From Fimbriimonadaceae bacterium (GTDB lineage: Bacteria > Armatimonadota > Fimbriimonadia > Fimbriimonadales > Fimbriimonadaceae), in contig JADLBH010000010.1 in NCBI GenBank assembly GCA_020847855.1, forward strand, positions 1 through 64,000: 64,000 nt of DNA. Direction: 5' to 3'. A program made the translations under genes and the position numbers. Shown piece by piece: positions 45,040-53,270 of this stretch. The notes beneath the pieces were generated by a model. It did no database searches. It was not told the origin of the DNA and was given only the letters and a program-made list of their open reading frames with translations. Within the stretch, counting starts at the first letter, position 1; each line of letters starts with the position of its first letter.

Positions 45040-46397
45040 GCCAGGCCGAGTCTCCTTGCGAGGTCGCTCCCCAGCCTCGACGACGGGTCGCACGCCTCGC
45101 GGACCTGGCGGAACTCTTCAAGCCGGGGGTACATCCGCTCGAACGCAGCGCGAGCCAAACGGGCGTCCTTCGCGAGATAGACCCGTCCGCCCGCGTCCGC
45201 GACGACCGCGTCCATCCGGTCGAGGACGGCTTCGATCCCGTGCCGCATCGGGACATCGAGGGCCAGAGTGAGCCCCGGCATCGGGAAGGAGAGCAACCCC
45301 TCCCCTTGGGGCCCGAACTTTTTGAGGACTCCCAGGAAGGAGCCGTAGCCTCCGTCCGCCAAGGACTGGACCACGGTCCTCACCGTTGCCCTCGCGGTTT
45401 CTGGAGGGGCGACGAACTGGTACTGCAAGAAGCCGCGCTTGCCGTACATCCGGTTCCAGTGCTGGATCGAGTCCAAGGGATAGAAGAAGGGTTCGATCGG
45501 GCAAACGAACCGCCCTCGGCGCCCCTGGGCCCAATGGTAGACCGAGTTTCCCAACCTGACCGCCAAGGGATGGAGCGCCCAGCTCGGCAAGGAGAATGGG
45601 AGGGACTTGGTCCGCTCGGGGGACCAATCAAGGGCAGCGCGCCCGGAAGGGACCTGGTCGGGCGCGGCGTGCTCGCCGCTCATGAGGACGCCTCGACCGA
45701 GGCTCGATCCCGAGGCCATGCCGTCTATCCAGGCTACAGAGTACTCAGCGTCGTGAACGGGGTCGTCCAGCAGGTCGAAGAGCTCGTCAAGGGATCGGGC
45801 CGGCGAGTGGGTGACGGACATCCACGACGTCTCGACCTTCTTCATGCGCAGTGTGAGCGTCGAGACCATTCCGGTCAGGCCCATGCCGCCTGCGGTCGCC
45901 CAGAAGAGCCCCGGATCCTCTTGAGGGGTCACCCAAGCGGTGCCTCCATCGGCACGGACAAGCTCGAACGATCGCACATGGGCGCTGAAGCTTCCTGCCA
46001 CATGGTGGTTCTTCCCGTGGACGTCGGCGGCCAGGCAACCTCCCAACGAGCAGAACCGGGTTCCGGGCGTGACGGGGAGGAACCATCCGAGGGGCAGTAG
46101 GGCCTCGATGAGGTCCTCGAGGGTTGCGCCCGCCTCGGCGGTTAGGTCGCCCGTCTTGGGATCGAAGCCGAGCAGTCGGTCGAGCCGCTCGGTGAGTACG
46201 AGCGTGCCCAAGGAGTTGAGCGCGGCGTCGCCGTAGGATCGGCCCTGACCTCGGGCAAGGCTCGACGCCCCCACGGGCCGCAGGCCCTTCCTCCGCTCGG
46301 GCCTCTGAAGCTTTGCGGGGACCACCGGGTGGTTGCCCCAACCCGAGAACCTCTCGACCTCGGCGGTCTTCGCACGCGCGGGTTCGATTGGGCTCAT
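45036..46397 (-). CDS. FAD-dependent oxidase, DprE1-like
   Basis: A 453-aa FAD_binding_4 protein. The FAD-binding region has GRSYGDAALN, TPGTRFCSLGGCLAADVHGK and the following NHHVAGSFSAHV, as in DprE1. The C-terminal ALO-like part ends with a KDAR segment (LAKDARLARAAFERMYP). DprE1 with DprE2 epimerises decaprenylphosphoryl-ribose for arabinan precursors in mycobacteria; here it probably makes a furanose lipid sugar for surface glycans. It is the second gene after serS (3-bp gap). Confidence 0.83.
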   Translation of the reverse strand: MSPIEPARAKTAEVERFSGWGNHPVVPAKLQRPERRKGLRPVGASSLARGQGRSYGDAALNSLGTLVLTERLDRLLGFDPKTGDLTAEAGATLEDLIEALLPLGWFLPVTPGTRFCSLGGCLAADVHGKNHHVAGSFSAHVRSFELVRADGGTAWVTPQEDPGLFWATAGGMGLTGMVSTLTLRMKKVETSWMSVTHSPARSLDELFDLLDDPVHDAEYSVAWIDGMASGSSLGRGVLMSGEHAAPDQVPSGRAALDWSPERTKSLPFSLPSWALHPLAVRLGNSVYHWAQGRRGRFVCPIEPFFYPLDSIQHWNRMYGKRGFLQYQFVAPPETARATVRTVVQSLADGGYGSFLGVLKKFGPQGEGLLSFPMPGLTLALDVPMRHGIEAVLDRMDAVVADAGGRVYLAKDARLARAAFERMYPRLEEFRQVREACDPSSRLGSDLARRLGLA

Positions 46398-46400
46398 GGG

Positions 46401-47639
46401 TCAGGCATCGAGATCGGCGGGGACTCTCACTTCGGCACCGTCCCAATAGGTCTCCACGAGCGCTGCGTAGAGGCGGGGAACCGCGAGTCCAGAGCCGTTC
46501 AAAGTGTGCACGAACTCGGGCTTGCCCCCAGGCTCGGCCCGGAACCGGATATTGGCCCGGCGGGCTTGGAACGCCTCGAAGTTGGTGCAGCTCGAGACTT
46601 CGAGGTAGCGGCCCTCCCCGGGCGCCCAGACCTCGATGTCGTACTGCTTGCAGCCCTTGTCCCCCATGTCGCCCGCGCAAATGAGGACGACGCGGTAGTG
46701 GAGTCCCAGTCGCTGCAAGACGACCTCGGCGTCCTCGACCAGGCCCTCCAGCTCCGCGTAGCTTTCCTCGGGTCGCGTGAACTTTACGAGCTCGACCTTC
46801 TCGAACTGGTGGGTGCGAAGAACCCCTCGCGTGTCGCGCCCCGCCGCACCGGCTTCGCGTCGGAAGCAAGGGGTGAACGCCGCGAGCCGAGTTGGCATCT
46901 GCCAGGGCTCGAGGATCTCGTCGCGAAAGAGATTGGTCACGGGGACTTCGGCGGTTGGGATCAAGTAAAGATCATCCCGAACCTTATACAAATCGTCCTC
47001 GAACTTGGGAAGGTTCCCCGTCCCGACCAGGGTCTCGGGAAGTACAAGCGCAGGCGGATAGACCTCATCATATCCTCGCTCGATCGTTTGAAGGTCGAGC
47101 ATGAAGCGGATGAGTTCGCGGTGCAGGCGGGCCCCTCTCCCGCGATAGACCACGAACCCGCTGCCGCTCAACTTCGCCGCCCGCTCGAAGTCGGCCCAGC
47201 CCAACTTCTCGCAGATCTCGTGGTGGGAGGGGCGGTCGCCCTCGACCCTCTCGCCCCACTGCCGAACGACTACGTTGTCGGCTTCGGTCGCGCCATCGGG
47301 CACGCTCTCGTGAGGCAGATTGGGGAATCGAAGCTCAATCTCGGATAGACGGGCCTCGAGATCCCGTTCCTGGTCGCCCCAATCCTTGATGCGTGCCTTG
47401 ATCTCTGCGGTCCTAGCCTTGGCCTGCTCGGCCTCCTCGGCCCTTCCTGCGCCGATCAAGGCACCGATGGACTTGCTTGCCTCGTTCATTTCGGCGTTGG
47501 CCGTGTCCAATTCAAGCCGGAGTGCGCGCCAGGAGGCGTCCGTGTCTTGAAACTCGTCGAGCGGAGCCTCGATCCCCTTCCGGGCCGCGCCCGCGCGAAC
47601 GGCCTCGGGATCCTTTCTCAAGAGCTGGCGATCCAGCAT
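46401..47639 (-). CDS. serS: Seryl-tRNA synthetase
   Basis: A 412-aa class II synthetase: an N-terminal coiled-coil arm (about 30-100), motif 2 ([19 protein letters not shown]) and motif 3 ([21 protein letters not shown]), with [18 protein letters not shown] between. It charges tRNA-Ser and, in Sec-decoding bacteria, also tRNA-Sec with serine. The ATG at 47639 gives the usual N-terminus ([17 protein letters not shown]); an earlier in-frame start at 47687 is unlikely. Confidence 0.95.
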   Translation of the reverse strand: MLDRQLLRKDPEAVRAGAARKGIEAPLDEFQDTDASWRALRLELDTANAEMNEASKSIGALIGAGRAEEAEQAKARTAEIKARIKDWGDQERDLEARLSEIELRFPNLPHESVPDGATEADNVVVRQWGERVEGDRPSHHEICEKLGWADFERAAKLSGSGFVVYRGRGARLHRELIRFMLDLQTIERGYDEVYPPALVLPETLVGTGNLPKFEDDLYKVRDDLYLIPTAEVPVTNLFRDEILEPWQMPTRLAAFTPCFRREAGAAGRDTRGVLRTHQFEKVELVKFTRPEESYAELEGLVEDAEVVLQRLGLHYRVVLICAGDMGDKGCKQYDIEVWAPGEGRYLEVSSCTNFEAFQARRANIRFRAEPGGKPEFVHTLNGSGLAVPRLYAALVETYWDGAEVRVPADLDA

Positions 47640-47713
47640 GGTAAGGAATGTACCTGCGGTGCCTTGCCCAGCATCAGGATGCCGCACGGCCCAACGGTCG
47701 GCAAGCGGCTCCT

Positions 47714-47731
47714 CCTATCCGATAGAATAGG
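47714..47731. promoter_or_regulatory. Short inverted repeat in the serS/deacetylase gap
   Basis: CCTAT (47714-47718) and ATAGG (47727-47731) form a short palindrome in the 91-bp divergent gap. It includes TAGAAT, a -10-like hexamer on the plus strand, only three bases before the GTG at 47731. This suggests that the deacetylase start lies further on, or that the repeat is an operator. Tentative. Confidence 0.3.
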
Positions 47732-48678
47732 TGGTACTTCCTACTTCTTGGTGCAAATTGCCGGTTATCTTGTTCAGGAGTTCCGCAGTAGTTTTGTCGT
47801 GCGCAGTCTTCACGGCACTGTCGGGCCCTGCCTCGCCCAGGGTGGATGTGGCGTTGCCGGTTGCCGCGCCGCCCCCCGCCAACGTGCCGTCGCGCCCGGC
47901 GAACGAGGACGGGCTCGTCCCGATCTTGATGTACCACCGCACGGGCCCGGTGGAGAAGTACATGGTTCGGTCCGAGGCGAACTTCAAGGAGGATCTTGCC
48001 CGATTGTACGCCTCCGGGTTTCGACCGGTGACGCTCGCCGAATACGTATCGCGGAAGATGCCGCTCAAGCCGGGGGAGTCGCCGGTCGTGCTCACGTTCG
48101 ACGATTCGGCAGTGTCGCAGTTCCGGCTCCTCAAGGATGGAACCGTTGATCCCAAGTGCTTCGTGGGCTTGTGGCTTGCGTTCGCCCGAAAGCGGCCCGA
48201 CTTTCCCGTCCGCGCCACGTTCTTCGTCAACCCGAACGGCCCTTTCGAGCAGCACGGCCTGGGGGCGAAGAAAGTGCGGATGCTGTTGGGTTGGGGCTCG
48301 GAGATCGCTTGGCACTCTCGAACCCACGTGGACCTCTCCAAGGTCAGCGACTCCCGCGTGAAGTCAGAGCTGGCCTACGGCTTTGAGTACCTGGCAGATT
48401 TCGGCGTCAAGCCCAAGACCTTCGCGCTCCCCTATGGCGCCCTTCCCAAGAACAGGGCCCTCTTGCGCGGTTTCGACTGGGGAGGGAGGCGCATCCAGTT
48501 CGAAGCGATCGCTCTGGCGGGCTCTGCCCCCATGCCTTCACCGCTTCGGCACCCTCGGCTCGGCGCGGTGCAGCGGATTCAGGCCTATTCCGGACCTTAC
48601 GGCGTGGACTACTGGCTGAACCGCTTCGCGCACGGGAAGAGGGCGCAGTACGTCCAGGGGCCCACCGATCGTGGCTGA
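47731..48678 (+). CDS. Polysaccharide deacetylase-family (CE4/NodB) protein, secreted
   Basis: A 315-aa protein (if started at GTG 47731) with a signal-like helix (RSSAVVLSCAVFTALSG), then a NodB domain from about residue 70: PILMYHRTG, the Asp-Asp of LTFDDSAVSQ, and the metal His pair in HSRTHVDLS. It would de-N-acetylate or modify a surface polysaccharide. In-frame TTG codons at 47758 and 47770 are possible starts. It overlaps the next gene by 8 bp. Confidence 0.8.
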   Translation: MVLPTSWCKLPVILFRSSAVVLSCAVFTALSGPASPRVDVALPVAAPPPANVPSRPANEDGLVPILMYHRTGPVEKYMVRSEANFKEDLARLYASGFRPVTLAEYVSRKMPLKPGESPVVLTFDDSAVSQFRLLKDGTVDPKCFVGLWLAFARKRPDFPVRATFFVNPNGPFEQHGLGAKKVRMLLGWGSEIAWHSRTHVDLSKVSDSRVKSELAYGFEYLADFGVKPKTFALPYGALPKNRALLRGFDWGGRRIQFEAIALAGSAPMPSPLRHPRLGAVQRIQAYSGPYGVDYWLNRFAHGKRAQYVQGPTDRG

Positions 48679-49357
48679 GGCCGCTCGGGCCGCTCGCCAG
48701 GTGACCCTCAACGAAGTGCGGGCGAACCGGGAAGTCCGGGCCTATATTGACGGTGCGAACGAGGTCATGCGCGCGATGGGCTATACGGAGCACGGTCACC
48801 GCCACGTGGGCATCGTCTCCGGGATCACGCGCTACATCATGGAGGAGCTGGAGAGCGAGCCGCGCGACGTGGAGCTTGGCACGATCGCCGCCTACCTCCA
48901 TGACATCGGGAACGTCATCAACCGGATCAACCACCCGATGACCGGGGCGAACATCGCCCGCGACCTCCTTGCGAGGATGGGAATGGGAGCGGAGGAGATC
49001 GCGCCCATCCTCGGCGCGATCGGGAACCATGAGGAGCTCGCTGGCGTACCGACCAGCCTCATGGGAGCGGCCGTGATCATCGCCGACAAGGGGGACGTAC
49101 ACCGTTCCAGGGTGCAAAACCCGATCCTTGAGAGCTTCGACATCCACGACCGCGTGAACTACGCGGTGGAAAAGAGCAAGGTCGAGATGGACAAGACGGC
49201 CAAAGTCGTGACCCTCATGCTCGACGTGGACACCAGCTTCGCCACCGTGATGGAGTACTTCGAGATTTTCCTTTCGAGGATGGTGATGTGCCGCCGCGCC
49301 GCAAAAATGTTCGGCTACAGTTTTTCCCTCAACATCAACGGCACATCCCTGGAATAG
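48671..49357 (+). CDS. HD-domain phosphohydrolase
   Basis: A 228-aa protein with the HD pair in AAYLHDIGNVINR, preceding His residues (EHGHRHVGIV) and a following NHPMTGANIARDLL with a further GNHEELAG, all matching an HD-type metal phosphohydrolase. It probably cleaves a nucleotide or signalling nucleotide; the substrate is unknown. The start at 48671 overlaps the deacetylase. Confidence 0.8.
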   Translation: MAEAARAARQVTLNEVRANREVRAYIDGANEVMRAMGYTEHGHRHVGIVSGITRYIMEELESEPRDVELGTIAAYLHDIGNVINRINHPMTGANIARDLLARMGMGAEEIAPILGAIGNHEELAGVPTSLMGAAVIIADKGDVHRSRVQNPILESFDIHDRVNYAVEKSKVEMDKTAKVVTLMLDVDTSFATVMEYFEIFLSRMVMCRRAAKMFGYSFSLNINGTSLE

Positions 49358-50164
49358 CTACTTCGAGCGGATCGTGATCGTCGTCCTCCCGTCGTTGTAG
49401 CTGAGTTCAATCTGACCCTTGCCCTCGGCCACTCTTCCCAGCATCTTCCGCTGTTCGGGCGTGAGGTCCTCCAGCGCGAGATAGCCTTTCGCTTTGTGAA
49501 TCTCGAGTTGTGCCGGGGTCAGGCTCTTCACGAGCTTGGCCAGATCGAGCGGGGCCGCGCTCTGCCTTTCGAGGTCTTCCAGGACCTTTCCGGGAACGGC
49601 GGTCTCCTCACCGCCTTGGAGCTTTTCCAGGATCTTGGGCAATGCCTTGAGCGCGTCCTTGTCCTTAAAGTCGAAGCGGAACGACTCGCCGGGGACCGCG
49701 AGCTTTTCCTTCCATTGTTCGAGCAGCTTCTCGGACTCAGCGTCAGGATGCGCCCCCCACGGGGCGGCGGTCCATGCGAGCGTATGCGCGGGCGCGAGGA
49801 TCAAGATCTCGCCCTCCTTGGTAGCCGTCATGCCAAGGGCCTTCGCCACCGCCTTCACCGCAGACTCGGGATCTTGGGCGACCAGGTTGAGCGAGAGCTT
49901 CTTCTCGGCGGGGACGGCCTCGGCGTCAACCACGAAGTTTGCGCCCGCTTTCCGAAGCTGGTCGAAGACTTCTCTTGCGGTGACCTCGTTGCCGGAGACC
50001 GTTACCTTTCCAGGAGGGCGGCCCTCGGCTTGAGCCTGGCTTCGAGCGGAGTCGGGGTTGATCCCGAGGAGCGGTAGGGCAAAGGGCCATTGCGCGAACA
50101 CCGTAGCAGCGGCGATCGCGGCAAGCGCAACGCCGAAGGATCGGATCTTCCAATCGTTCTGCAT
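49358..50164 (-). CDS. Secreted protein with STN/secretin-like short domain
   Basis: A 268-aa protein from ATG 50164 with an N-terminal hydrophobic segment (FGVALAAIAAATVFAQWPFALP). Residues about 50-120 (VTVSGNEVTAREVFDQLRKAGANFVVDAEA) look like an STN/secretin short domain, found in secretins and FecA-like receptors. The rest is Lys/Glu/Leu-rich and helical, ending in a short beta tail (IELSYNDGRTTITIRSK). Function unknown. It diverges from rpsF. Confidence 0.6.
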   Translation of the reverse strand: MQNDWKIRSFGVALAAIAAATVFAQWPFALPLLGINPDSARSQAQAEGRPPGKVTVSGNEVTAREVFDQLRKAGANFVVDAEAVPAEKKLSLNLVAQDPESAVKAVAKALGMTATKEGEILILAPAHTLAWTAAPWGAHPDAESEKLLEQWKEKLAVPGESFRFDFKDKDALKALPKILEKLQGGEETAVPGKVLEDLERQSAAPLDLAKLVKSLTPAQLEIHKAKGYLALEDLTPEQRKMLGRVAEGKGQIELSYNDGRTTITIRSK

Positions 50165-50280
50165 GGTAGGACTTCCTCCTGAGCTTAGGTACGGTGCTGG
50201 GAGCAGCTCCGGTTCCGGACAAGGCCCGATGGATGCTCGTACCGACTGGTAAGATCGCCCCGGTGCAGACCTTGCATCCA

Positions 50281-50335
50281 GGCTCATGCCGAGGTGCCGG
50301 ACGACCACGAGGTTCACCTTGCGAAAGTACGAAGC
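50281..50335 (+). promoter_or_regulatory. Possible rpsF leader hairpin around the start
   Basis: AGGTG (50292-50296) can pair with CACCT (50315-50319), which runs into the TTG start of rpsF. A CCG lies in the loop side, as in the S6:S18-binding leader motif. The stem is only 5 bp, so the call is weak. Confidence 0.25.
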
Positions 50336-50612
50336 TATCTATATCGTTCCCGCCTCCCTCTCGGACTCCGAAGTCCAGACCGTCGCTGACGAGTACAAGT
50401 CGGTCGTAGAGAAGCTAGGCGGGAAAGTGGAAAAGGCCGGGCTCTGGGAGAAGCGAAAGCTCGCGTATGAGATCGAGGGCCACAAGGACGGCAACTATAT
50501 CCTCATGAATTTTGAGGCCGCGCCGGACATCCCCACCGAACTCAGCAGACTTATGGGTATCAATGACACCGTGGTCCGGCATCGGATCTACGTGATGGAA
50601 CCAGAGCAATGA
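50319..50612 (+). CDS. rpsF: Ribosomal protein bS6
   Basis: A 97-aa protein, started at TTG 50319 because family members begin RKYE; the ATG at 50286 would add a non-conserved tail. It has RKYEAIYIVPASLSD, GGKVEKAGLWEKRKLAYEI and INDTVVRHRIYVME. It binds 16S rRNA with bS18 in the small subunit. It overlaps ssb (ATGA). The usual rpsR (bS18) and rplI (bL9) do not follow ssb here. Confidence 0.93.
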   Translation: MRKYEAIYIVPASLSDSEVQTVADEYKSVVEKLGGKVEKAGLWEKRKLAYEIEGHKDGNYILMNFEAAPDIPTELSRLMGINDTVVRHRIYVMEPEQ

Positions 50613-51025
50613 GCAGCTTGAACCGCGTGATCATGATCGGGCGCCTGACCCGTGACCCAGAGCTTCGCACGACCACGACCGGAAAGCAGGTGGTGGGATT
50701 TGGCATCGCGGTGGATCGCATGTTCAAGTCCGAGGGCGGGCAGGACGTGGACTTCTTCAACGTCACCGCCTGGGGGAAGACTGCGGAGTTCGTGGCCAAC
50801 TATCTCGCGAAGGGCCGTCTCGTAGCTGTGGACGGCCGTCTCCAAACTCGAAAGTATCAGAACAAGGAAGGCGAGAACCGAGAGGTGTTCGAAATCGTGG
50901 CCGAGAACGTTCAAGGGCTCGACAGGCCCCGAGACGACTCCGGGGGAGGCGCCTCGCCCGCGAGGATGCCGGCACCCAGCACCGCACCGAGCGACGACGA
51001 GTTCGACCCCTTCGCCGACGAGTAG
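50609..51025 (+). CDS. ssb: Single-stranded DNA-binding protein
   Basis: A 138-aa SSB with an OB fold (LNRVIMIGRLTRDPELRTT, FFNVTAWGKTAEFVANYLAKG, VDGRLQTRKYQNKEGE) and a disordered linker ending in the acidic tip DDEFDPFADE, which recruits repair proteins. It protects ssDNA during replication. It is directly followed by the SIS isomerase (3-bp gap). Confidence 0.95.
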   Translation: MSSLNRVIMIGRLTRDPELRTTTTGKQVVGFGIAVDRMFKSEGGQDVDFFNVTAWGKTAEFVANYLAKGRLVAVDGRLQTRKYQNKEGENREVFEIVAENVQGLDRPRDDSGGGASPARMPAPSTAPSDDEFDPFADE

Positions 51026-51028
51026 CGG

Positions 51029-52087
51029 ATGGGCCCGACTCTCGACGATCGTAGCTTCGTCACCCGCCTCGATCCCAGCGGGATGTACGATCTGACGGTC
51101 GCATTTCCCCAACAGTGCCTGGAGGCGTTGGAAGCTACGGACCAGGCGCCGCTCGAGATCATGGCCCCGAGCAACGTCGTGCTCACGGGCCTTGGAGGCT
51201 CTGCCGCAGGCGGCGACCTCACGCGGTGCCTCTTCGAGCACGAAGGGCGGGTGCCGTTCATGGTCAATCGCGACTACTCTCTGCCCAAGTTCGTGGGCCG
51301 GGAGACGCTGGTCTTCGCCGTGAGCTACTCCGGCAACACAGAGGAGACGCTTGCGGCCGCCGAGGACGCGAAGGAGCGGGGGGCCCAGGTGGTAGCGGTC
51401 ACGAGCGGCGGGGCGCTCGCCAAGAAGGCTACCGAGAACCTCTGGCCGATGGTCAAGATTCCCGGAGGGCAACCGCCTCGGACCGCGCTCGGATATCTCT
51501 TCCTCCCCGTGGTCAAGCTGTGCGAGATGGTCGGGCTCCTTCCGGTTCACGACTTTGGGGCCCTGCTCGATCTGCTCCGAACTTGCGCAGAGAAATGGGG
51601 CGTGGAAGCCCCGACGGACTCCAATCCGGCCAAGGCACTCGCGCTCGATCTGTACGGTTGTCTCCCGGTGATCTATGGTCTGGGGGGGTGGCAAGCGGCG
51701 GTCGCGTACCGCTGGAAGGGCCAGATCAACGAGAACGCCAAGGCGATGGCGACGAGCAACGGGTTCCCCGAGCTCTGCCACAACGAGATCCTCGGTTGGG
51801 TCGGCGCTTCCAAGCAGGGCGAGATCGCATGGCGAACGGTCGTGCTCCAGGACGGTACGGAAAGCGCAAAGATGAACGAGCGTGCCCAGGTCACCGCGCG
51901 CCTCACCTCGGGCACGACCAAGACGCACTTCGTGCAAGCGCCCGGCGAGTCCCTGCTGGAAAGGGTGCTCGCTTTGACCTACATGGGCGACTTTGTCTCC
52001 CTGTACCTTGCGGCACTGAACGGCGTGGACGCGGAGAACATTGACTCGATCAACGTCTTGAAGCGCGCGTTGGCGCAGGTCTCGTGA
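51029..52087 (+). CDS. Bifunctional phosphoglucose/phosphomannose isomerase
   Basis: A 352-aa two-SIS-domain protein: GLGGSAAGGDLTR and VSYSGNTEETLAAA at the sugar-phosphate site, and HNEILGW with the catalytic Glu near the C-terminus. Enzymes of this type interconvert glucose-6-P or mannose-6-P with fructose-6-P. It has 3 bp to ssb and overlaps the GNAT gene by 4 bp. Confidence 0.88.
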   Translation: MGPTLDDRSFVTRLDPSGMYDLTVAFPQQCLEALEATDQAPLEIMAPSNVVLTGLGGSAAGGDLTRCLFEHEGRVPFMVNRDYSLPKFVGRETLVFAVSYSGNTEETLAAAEDAKERGAQVVAVTSGGALAKKATENLWPMVKIPGGQPPRTALGYLFLPVVKLCEMVGLLPVHDFGALLDLLRTCAEKWGVEAPTDSNPAKALALDLYGCLPVIYGLGGWQAAVAYRWKGQINENAKAMATSNGFPELCHNEILGWVGASKQGEIAWRTVVLQDGTESAKMNERAQVTARLTSGTTKTHFVQAPGESLLERVLALTYMGDFVSLYLAALNGVDAENIDSINVLKRALAQVS

Positions 52088-52650
52088 CCGCGAGCGTGAT
52101 CGGCTGGAAAGGAGAACTCGTCCGACTTGTCCCTCTGGACGAGGGGCGGCACCTAGAAAACTTCGTCCTCTGGTTGAACGACCCGGAAGTGACCGAGTGG
52201 CTCTTGATCGGCGACCTTCCTTTGACCCGCCTCGCGGAAGAAGAGTACTTCCGTACCGCGTCCGGGAAGAACGAGGGCGAAATCATCTTTGCGATCGAGA
52301 CCCTGGACGGCCACCATATTGGAGGAACGGGGCTGCACTCCGTCAGCTACCGAAATCGTTGCGCTTCCTCCGGCAGCTTCCTAGGCGAGACCTCGTCCTG
52401 GGGAATGGGGTTCGGGACCGACGCATGCCGTGTTCGCTCCCGGTATGCCTTCGACGTACTTGGGTTGGAGAGGCTTTTTAGTAGCCACCTGAGCGGGAAC
52501 GAGAGATCACGGAGGATGCTGCTTCGTTGCGGGTACCGGGAGTGCGGCGTGCTTCCGAAGCGGCATTGGAAGCGAGGGGCACTTCGGGACGAGCACCTGT
52601 TCGTCCTCGAACGCGAAGATTGGCTAGTGCAGGGCAAGCAGGGCCGCTAG
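52084..52650 (+). CDS. GNAT-family N-acetyltransferase (RimJ/RimL type)
   Basis: A 188-aa protein with the RimJ/L fold: LVRLVPLDEGRHLENFVLWLNDPEV at the start, an acetyl-CoA motif region (GMGFGTDACRVRSRYAF) and SSHLSGNERSRRMLLRCGY. The GTG start overlaps the isomerase stop. The substrate may be a protein N-terminus or an amino-sugar. It ends convergently with the HAD gene (27-bp overlap). Confidence 0.8.
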   Translation: MTASVIGWKGELVRLVPLDEGRHLENFVLWLNDPEVTEWLLIGDLPLTRLAEEEYFRTASGKNEGEIIFAIETLDGHHIGGTGLHSVSYRNRCASSGSFLGETSSWGMGFGTDACRVRSRYAFDVLGLERLFSSHLSGNERSRRMLLRCGYRECGVLPKRHWKRGALRDEHLFVLEREDWLVQGKQGR

Positions 52651-53268
52651 CCCCGGATCGCTCAAGGAATCCACGACGAGATCGGCGGCGGTCAGGTCGA
52701 ACGGAGCCGTGACTGGATTAGGGAACGCCACCACCCGCATCCCGGCCGCCTTTGCCGCTTCGACACCCTTGGGAGAGTCCTCGATGGCGACGCATTCTCG
52801 TACTGGCGTCCCCAGTCGCTCCGCCGCGAGGAGGAACAGATCGGGCGCAGGTTTGACGTGGTGAACGTGATCTCGGGTGACTACCTCCTGAAAACACGGA
52901 GCAAGCCCGAACTGTGCGAGATGACTGTTCACCCAGACGCTCGTGGAGGAAGACGCCACCGCCAGCCGGGTTCCTTGGTTCACCAGCGCTTGGACAAGGT
53001 CGCGGATACCAGGGCGGGGGGCGAGGTCGCTCGCATCCCTTTCGTACCGGGCATGGCGCGAGGCGAGGACCTGGGGCCGGTCTTGGGGCCCAGTAAGGGC
53101 GACGAGGTGATCGTAAACGTCCCAATCCCCCCCACCGACACACTGGATCCAATCCGCTAGTCCGAGGCAGACACCGCGCGAGGCAAACTCAGCCGACCAG
53201 GTGGCGAACTCCAGGCTCTCGGTGTCGGCGATCGTGCCGTCAAAGTCGAAAACGACGGCACCGAGCAC
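52624..53268 (-). CDS. HAD-family phosphatase (beta-phosphoglucomutase-like)
   Basis: A 214-aa HAD enzyme with motif I FDFDGTIADTE, motif II Ser in AVASSSTS, motif III Lys in VKPAPDLF and motif IV EDSPKGVEAAKAAGM. Length and motifs match the PGMB/YcjU-like group. The substrate is unknown. It lies 2 bp after the histidine kinase. Confidence 0.85.
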   Translation of the reverse strand: MLGAVVFDFDGTIADTESLEFATWSAEFASRGVCLGLADWIQCVGGGDWDVYDHLVALTGPQDRPQVLASRHARYERDASDLAPRPGIRDLVQALVNQGTRLAVASSSTSVWVNSHLAQFGLAPCFQEVVTRDHVHHVKPAPDLFLLAAERLGTPVRECVAIEDSPKGVEAAKAAGMRVVAFPNPVTAPFDLTAADLVVDSLSDPGLAALLALH

Positions 53269-53270
53269 GG

